DNA of 64,000 nucleotides from Chiua virens (lineage: Eukaryota; Basidiomycota; Agaricomycetes; Boletales; Boletaceae). Positions within the stretch are counted from its first letter, which is position 1, and each line of letters starts with the position of its first letter. The DNA lies in NCBI GenBank assembly GCA_019787685.1, contig JAHNUO010000068.1, positions 1 to 64,000 on the forward strand. The letters run 5' to 3'. A model generated the notes under the pieces. The model was given only the letters and a program-made list of their open reading frames with translations. It was not told the origin of the DNA and did no database searches. This document shows positions 57,287 through 64,000 of the stretch, piece by piece. The translations under genes were made by a program, and so were the position numbers.

Positions 57287-59476
57287 CTAATCCTCCGTGT
57301 ACAGCACTTTACTGATTATAATCGCGCGTCTGACTCCTTCCGCAGTGAATTCTTCTTCCATATAGCTCCCGCTGTTCGTCGTCGAGTTACGAGGGTCCTG
57401 TATGAGCACCATGCAAGCCTTGCTGTGTGAAGTATAGTGTTCCCACATCGGCGACATACTCAGCTTGTGCGTGTTGGGATCCCCAGCGCGCACGAATGAC
57501 AGCCAGTACGCAACCAGCTCCGACGCGAATGCACGCTCGGCGGGTGAACATGGCGTGAACGTGCCTGTCCCGTTGACTCTATAGACGGCGGACGGCAAGT
57601 GAGTCATAACTATTGCAGCTGGTATCAGTCTCCGTCACCACGCCGCCGCCGCCACCACCGCGGGACCGCTTGCGCGGCTCGCCCTGCACAATGCCGACGG
57701 CGCAGGCGCGTCGGAGGCGGGACTAGATTAAACCGACCAGTCAATTCCTGTATTCATCCCACCAAACACCAGCCAGTTCTCCGCCGCATGCGTTACCTGA
57801 TCGCTCCTAATTGTGGGATTAGGGGTGTTATATCGATACGTCCAGGTATCCGCATATAGCGAGGTGGAGTCATCCATTGCTTCTCGCTGCAGAGGAAGGT
57901 CGAGTCAAAATGAAATCACTGCGGCGAGCGCCATGGTGCGGGCTTGCTGTCTGTGAAAAGATATAACTTACGCCGCATGTCACCTCAGGCTCGCCCGATG
58001 CCGCGCGGAACTGCTGAACGGGTGAGTCATAATTATGCTAGGAGTGCTTGAATGTCCGTTTCCGTCAGTGATGGGAAGTACTGCTTCAGCATCGGAGAAA
58101 TATTAGTGCCTCTGGAAAGAGTGTCGTTGGATGATGTCCGGCGTGAGTCAAAGAATCCGAGTCACTAACTAATTCACCCTACGATCAGCGGTACGCGTGT
58201 AAATTGGCCCCTCTGGAACTGTAGTACAGGGCATTCGGTGAATAGGACGCCATCCGGAACAGGGTAAAACACATTGTACAGCCTGCTGCTGTCATGGTGT
58301 GAGCGTGGCGTCCAGTAAGTCTCATGATCGGGTAACTCACAATTTCCCTTGAATAGCGGCATCCTGTGCTCTCGCCAACGCACTGACACTCGCGTTTCGC
58401 AGACACGCCATTTGGTCGCCTATCGAACCAGCGACAGCCACTCTTCCAGTTTTACACCGACTATCCTGGGTGTGGTGAGTGCTTAAACGTGAGGCGCCAC
58501 TCGACAGCATACGTACTATATGTATACAAACCTACGGTTGCTCATGAGTGGGCAACGGGATCCTGTAGACGCTCTGTGCGATAGTACGACGGAATAGCTG
58601 TTCTCCACGTGCATGATTGGCGACCATATTCAACTCGACACAGGCGCCAGCAGCACTTTGACCGTTGATCGTGACGCGGTCTGGATCGCCACCAGAAGTA
58701 ACGATATACTGCTTGACCTATTTGAGCGCTTCGAGTTGGTCCTGGAAGCCAACGTTAAAATCGCCGTACGCTGAGTCTTTGAAGTCTGGGGTAGCAAGCC
58801 AACCAAACGAATTGAAGCGGTAGTACATAGACACGACAACGACGTTGGGGCTCTGGTGGACCTAGTCGTCGAATGGCCAATTCCTGGAGTTGCCAGAGAC
58901 GTGGGCTGGGGAGTGTTAGTCAAGGTTGGTATCGGCTAAGAAATCTGATCTGATCGTCTCACTTCCACCATGGTGGTAGAAGTACAGGCACTGCATGACA
59001 ATAAGAATATTGATTCAACCTTCAAGGACGATAAACAAAAGGTGTCGTGCTTACAATTGTCGCCTTTCTTGGCCCCATAAGGTGCGTAAACATTGATCTT
59101 GAGACAATCCTTCGATCCTGCGTAGCCAGCCTCTCCGGCTTCAAGTTGAATACGTGTTCACAGTTATCGTGTTTGGAAACCAAGTTGCGCTCACCCGTAC
59201 TGCCTTGTACGCAAAAGTGGTTGCATTGATGACCACGCGCGTGGTGTTCAAGGGCACGGTAGTTCTAAAGCGTAGTTCCCCGACTGGCGGTTCGGCGTAT
59301 GGAATACCCAAGTACGCGACCGTGTTGGGGTAGAACCGGTTTCCTAGATACGCGGCGTACCCCACGTCCACTGTGGGTCCCATTGTTACAGCCTCATAAA
59401 CCGATGCCCAGGCCCGACCTCCGGTACTATGAAACAGGAAACTCCACAACAGCAGCAATACCGTAAAAACGAGCAT
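57287..59476 (-). pseudogene. Carboxylesterase type B, decayed copy
   Basis: Reading on the minus strand, the order of a type B carboxylesterase/lipase is clear. There is a signal peptide MLVFTVLLLLWSFLFHSTGG at 59476, then NTVAYLGIPYAEPPVGELRF, KINVYAPYGAKKGDN, an oxyanion-hole segment (YHGG) and SPNVVVVSMYYRFNSFGWLA. The nucleophile elbow is TINGQSAGACVE. The C-terminal part is AERAFASELVAYWLSFVRAG. Several breaks lie in conserved sites: TAG at 58862-58864 where the family has Trp (PFDD-stop-VHQSP), TAG at 58718-58720 where the family has Trp (LEALK-stop-VKQY), and a frame break near 58035 (ALLA before NYDSPVQQFRAASG). The two stops share one frame, so sequencing error is unlikely to explain all three. 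It is probably non-functional. An intact relative may exist elsewhere in the genome. Confidence 0.85.
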
Positions 59477-60213
59477 TCCGGATGCACAATTGAAGGACGC
59501 TACATGTAGCACGCGGTCCAGATGGCACTAATTCGAGTCGCTTAGGAGGAAAAGTTGACGCTTTGTTCACTTTGGCGGTCACGAAGTTTCACCCCGAGGT
59601 GAACATGGGAAAAATGTTGGCTCGTTGCTGTCCGGAGAGACTGCTGAAACTTTAGCCGGCTCGACTGCGGGATGACCGGAAAGTGGTCGTGAACATCTTA
59701 CATATCCAAGGGACCCGAGGACCAGAAAGGTGCACAGCCGTGCACGCACTCAGACTGACAATGATCAGCCTGAGGAGTTCCCGTTCATCATCATCCTGAT
59801 TCACCGGCAATCGCGGCGCTATCCAGTGGTTAATTCTGATCCAGCTTCCGATGCAGTGCTACGAGCCGAAGCCATGGAATTATTTATCCGAGTCATTTGT
59901 TACAGTTTCAGTGCTTCGCCGGCCTGTAGTGCCCACATTACGGCCCTATCCCCCGAATTCAATCGACTTGCAAGAAACGCCATACACGTACCGAATCTTT
60001 GGCATGGACGCGAGTCTGACAGAATTTTGGACTACAGTAGCTTGAAACATCGGCTGGAGTGGGTAAAAATGAAATAATATCTAGAAAACCTGGTCTGACG
60101 CGACGCGTCGACTTGAAAGTTCTAAGTTACATGCATGTTACTGGCATCATGTCAAAGGTCAACGAGAGTGTAATTGGGAATAGCCGTGTATCAGCGATCA
60201 TTGGACAAGATGA
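59477..60213. other. Intergenic region
   Basis: About 740 bp between the esterase pseudogene and the transcription factor. Short plus-strand frames (for example 59730-60077) show no recognised domain. Confidence 0.5.
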
Positions 60214-62994
60214 TTAACCAGGGCCGCGGTGCCGAAATCCCTGCGCTGATGATGTTTCGCCACTAGGTCCCTGCCATTCAGGAGGCACACCCACGGTACC
60301 CACGTAGGGTATTTGATCGGCTACAGCGAATTTGCTGCCTGTCGTCATAGCTTCCTGACGCAAACGCAACAAGATGGGCTAGCAGAACCCCGTCAGCTCC
60401 CGTAGTCCTTGGAACGTGATATTAGCAAGTACGCACTAGTGCCTTTTGCGCTCGTGCGCTCGCTCGGGCCGCTTCACGGAAGAGCGTGCACGCGAGATCG
60501 AGTTGCCCGATCGGTTCCGGCTCGAGCTTCGCTGACAACCGCTTGATTGCAACGATACCGATGGTGATCTGTTCACACGAACGTGAATCAGAAACATGAA
60601 TAAGTAACGACAGGCATCCCCACGAACTGCAGCCGAGAACGCGAGTGACCAGAGACGCCACACACGAGCGCTCAACGCAGACCAATTCGAAAACTGTTTC
60701 CCGGTCATGTGGAGTATCTTGGTGGCACTTTGATATGCTGTCAGAATTGATTGCTGGTAGGGACTGGCGAATGGATCCTGGGGGTAATCCGCCAAAGCTT
60801 GTGCAAAGAAGCCTCGATGCAGTAAGAGTAATGCTGTTTAAACTCGTGGATTGTACCGGTAAGGACGACAAGACGAATCGACCTACTGAACTCTCGTATT
60901 TGACTTCTCATAATAGCCTGCGTTTGTTCTGCCACTGATTCGCCACTAGGTGGCTGTGGTGGCAAGAATTCGCGAATCTTGCCATCTAGTGCAAGCACCA
61001 CATCGTAACTGGGAGGGTGTACGACCTGAATAACCTCCACAACCGGAATTAAGCATTCGGAAACAAAGCTAAAGTACCAGGTTCCGACTTGGTAGGGGAA
61101 TGATTAATTGGACCTGTGGTGCAAGAAAGACACATACAACCTAATGGTACCCCATCCAGCTGGTACTTGTTCTCTTCTTCCTCAGTTGGTGTGAGACAAT
61201 CGATCCAAGAGGGTATAATTACTGGTGGGTGTCCAGTAATCAAGCTCTAAAAACCGGACCATCAACGCAAACTAACGCCGTGGATGTACGGACCACCTAC
61301 TTGCCACATTGCTGCATTCGAAATGTTCCTAGTAACATGGTTGGCAGCGGGGTAGGCTTGGTAGAATGATTACACACCAGAAGCACGTCCGTCGTTCATA
61401 TGCATCCCCGCCTATGATTCCCCATACAGATGGATCTTTATCTACACGACGTGATCAGCGTCGTATTCAAGTTAATGGAGAATAATGTATGGCGCACGAA
61501 GTCCTATCTGAATTTCCTTCAGTCATAAAGTATTGCGATCACGAAAGAGCCACACCTTCAGAGCTAGCTGGGTAGCAAGTTTCAACAACGAATGGGAATC
61601 CTCTAGCTTGCTTTCAATGCCACACATCCCGTTGTAAATACTCATCAGATTCAACGTCTTGATGGTGACAATAGAACATTGCGCGAAGACGGGTTGCAGG
61701 CACAAAGCAGCTCGGGATAATACATAGTAGTGACGACCCTCTGCGTTGTAGGGTGGAAGCGAGAGATCCAGGGAAGCGCCTATAGCAAAGACGATGAAAA
61801 GGAGAGCGATATCATGTGGCCCATACGGTTTTGGTTGCCAGCGTGCCGGGGTCTGTCCGCGAGCGCGCTCGTAGACAGTAGGCAACAGTTCATTCAGGAT
61901 ATGCTCCCGCGAAACTATGTTGAATACGATCCAGGGCAAGGTCTGCAGAGCAATTTCACATAACTTGGTTGAACGAGGGGACGACGGGAGATAGGATTCG
62001 ATCAGGTCTTGTATGGGCTCCGTTGAAATTCCGGATGGTGTGAATGGAAATGTCTGGTAACATCTTTGGATTTCTGACGGGAAGTAGGAGGGGTCGATCT
62101 CTTCTGCATGGTTAGCCGGAGAAGCAGACTCTACCAGGAACGCCTTTGCCTGCTGTTAGCGCGAAAGGTCAGCACGCAAGGGTACAAAGCTAGGTGTAGT
62201 GCCCACAAGTAGAAGACTCTGAATAGTGTCAAAGTTTCGAATGAGACACGTAGAGTCGAGAATCAATTGCATCCCATACCTCCGAGTCACCAGAAGTTCC
62301 GGTAAATGCGGGGTCAGACGGTGGGCCGTCGTGAAGGTGTAAAGAACCGAGAACACCAAAGAGACCATATTTGTTGAAGTCGTCCCTCATCGAGTCCTGC
62401 ACGACTTCGGGCGTCCGCGCGCCCTCACTTGGCCCTTCCTCGTTAATGGGTGGGAGTGGCTCGAGTGACGCCGAGCCTTCTGAGTCAAGTTGTATTATGG
62501 CCAATGCGTCTTCCAGCAAATGCATGCGTTCCTCCATCGTCGAAATTTTTCGGCGAAGGACATCCTCGGCGACGGAAACGAAGCTGTCAGACGTTGAGTG
62601 GCGAGCAATATACAATAGTACTAGTACAAAACGTGATGTAAAACATACCGACTCCCGTTTCCTTGTGGCATCGTGCCTGAGACGGGTGAGATCGAACCTA
62701 TAAGCCACATTCCATTTCAAACTTGATGACGCACCGTTGGGGCATAAGACATCACATCCTCTTCCGACACATGACGAGCAAGGCACTACAGAGCGAGGTC
62801 AATAACTTCTCACTAGCCACTGTGGTTCGAATAGTACCTTGTTTATCACATCGAATTTTCAGCCTAACGCAGAAATAGAGCATTTCGACGTTGGTATTCC
62901 ACCCTTCCGGACAAGTTGGAAGGGAAGCATACCTGCGGCACTCTGCACAGGCAACCTCGCCCCTTGCGCGCTTCCTCTCCTTGTTGGAACTCAT
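60214..62994 (-). CDS. Zn2Cys6 fungal transcription factor
   Basis: Multi-exon gene. ATG at 62994 starts MSSNKERKRARGEVACAECR. The binuclear zinc cluster is split by introns and reads CAECRR, LKIRCDK, VPCSSCVGRGC and CPNG, six cysteines in the usual order. A coiled-coil-like dimer segment follows (DVLRRKISTMEERMHLLEDA). The middle homology region/fungal_trans domain has IALQTLPWIVFNIVSREHIL, HDIALLFIVFAIGASLDLSL, YYVLSRAALCLQPV and SIVTIKTLNLMSIYNGM. Later exons read SLITGHPPVIIPSWIDC and HKLWRITP-region helices. The gene ends with a Ser/Gly tail at TAA 60214. At about 62145-62200 an apparent in-frame TAA disappears if a GTGGGC...ACAG intron is used, giving SLLLQAKAFLVES. It is an activator/repressor of unknown target genes. 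Confidence 0.87.
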
Positions 62995-64000
62995 AGAAGT
63001 CGATTGGTGCCGCAATGGTGAATACAGCTGGCCAATTTATGTCTCCGCAGCAAGAGATGTTCGTCCGCAAGTTCTGAGTCGGTGCACTGCCGTGTGCGAC
63101 TCGCCGAGGCCCCGAATCAACCGGTTTAGGCTGTACGCCTTGCCAGCAGCATCATGACAACAAGTAATGGCACATCGATATGAAAGTTCCGCTTCGAAGC
63201 CGCTGCCGTCTAAGGATTAGTAACCAGAGACCAATGGCAAGTGCGGCGTCACCGCACGAGAAACACTTACCCCGACGATCAAACAGGCCCCGCGTGCCTT
63301 GTGCTTGGCACGTATTTAGTCCCTAGGCTAAAAAGCTTTCGCGCGGCCTAGATTTTGGACCAGCGTGGACTCTGCGAGTCTTACTGGGCCACAATAGCTC
63401 AGATTCTCAGATTACCAGTGCCGGGGGCCTACAGCACACCGCTTTCAGTCTCCCCTTCGCCGGACTTGAGTCGGACGCACCTCAGATATGAAGAGAGCTC
63501 GCGGTCGATCCTAGTTCAAGTTCTAGGGGTCCGGAGTACCTCATGGAGAATGGATTTTACCGATAAAATTCACCCGTTCAACCCTTGTGCATCATGATGC
63601 GGCGTCGCGCGTACGTCATGGGTCGCAAGTGTTCTGCCCAAACACAGAATCTTGCCGTGATTAGCAGATCATCAGGCATAATCGGGATCAACAAAGCTCT
63701 CGACACTGGCAACGTGCGCAGTAAGTATGGCATTTGCCTCGTGCATGACAGCTTGCTAACCGGTCCGGTATAGTTGAAATGAAACCCCTGGTTCGGAAGC
63801 GCAAGTGGAATGATCGGTCAAAGTTCGGAATAGTGTTCAGTGGACTCAATTCACATTTATCTCGCAGCCAGGCCCATACTTTTGGATCGTAACCAAATCG
63901 ACATAAAGACAGCGTGGGTGGTCGCTTCATTACTTGAATGGGGATGATATAAGGACGTATCTCTGCTTTTGAATGTTGCTAATGGCCCGAGTCCGAGTCA
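62995..64000. other. Intergenic region at window end
   Basis: About 1 kb upstream of the transcription factor. It should contain that gene's promoter. The remaining frames are short and show no recognised family. A gene beginning beyond 64000 cannot be excluded. Confidence 0.45.

Noticed and set aside
62145..62215. In-frame TAA in the Zn2Cys6 gene, possible pseudogene
   Set aside because: An intron with donor GTGGGC and acceptor ACAG removes it and restores a family-like junction (SLLLQAKAFLVES).
1..64000. CRISPR arrays, bacterial operons or insertion sequences
   Set aside because: No regularly spaced repeats or prokaryotic gene layout. The window is intron-rich eukaryotic DNA.

Overview
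The window is nuclear DNA of a filamentous basidiomycete, most likely an Agaricomycete. The evidence is dense genes on both strands, many short GT-AG introns (about 45-65 nt), a DUF6593-type protein, a Zn2Cys6 regulator, a remnant resembling the DNA transposons common in mushroom-forming fungi, and an Argonaute gene. Nothing in the sequence fixes the genus. All exon joins were made by eye: those of BPL1, QCR8, the promethin-like gene and the Hsp20 gene were checked for phase, while the other multi-exon genes are given as outer limits.

Layout. 1-2 kb: a broken transposon-associated ORF, a diverged direct repeat and a tRNA-Arg(CCT). 2-7 kb: biotin-protein ligase, RNA polymerase III subunit RPC6 and a small promethin-like membrane protein. 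7.5-13 kb: a secreted Dcr2-like phosphatase facing an Argonaute. 13-16.9 kb: a gene-poor stretch with a perfect 17-bp-arm hairpin. 16.9-28 kb: a TPT-family sugar-phosphate/nucleotide-sugar transporter, a RING-finger protein, an unnamed AAA+-type ATPase and the Hcs1/SMUBP2 helicase. 28.5-31.3 kb: a cluster of small genes (a Cys-rich ORF, OST4, QCR8, and an atypical SDR). 32.8-39 kb: two tandem M20 amidohydrolases and a DUF6593 protein. 39.5-56 kb: a housekeeping block of SNF5, VPS15, threonyl-tRNA synthetase and CstF-64. 56-64 kb: an Hsp20 chaperone, a carboxylesterase pseudogene and a Zn2Cys6 transcription factor.

How the genes relate. Most are independent core functions: protein biotinylation, Pol III transcription, chromatin remodelling, mRNA 3'-end formation, translation, N-glycosylation, respiratory complex III, and vacuolar sorting/autophagy. 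Several share divergent promoters: RPC6 with the promethin-like gene, OST4 with QCR8, and SNF5 with VPS15. Accessory features are the transposon remnant, the duplicated amidohydrolases, the carboxylesterase pseudogene and the gene-poor 13-17 kb tract. I found no CRISPR array, operon-like defence locus or secondary-metabolite core gene. The most unusual items are the QCR8 structure (an 11-nt microexon beside a GC-AG intron), the low-complexity insertion in RPC6, the unnamed ATPase, and the decaying esterase and transposon genes.
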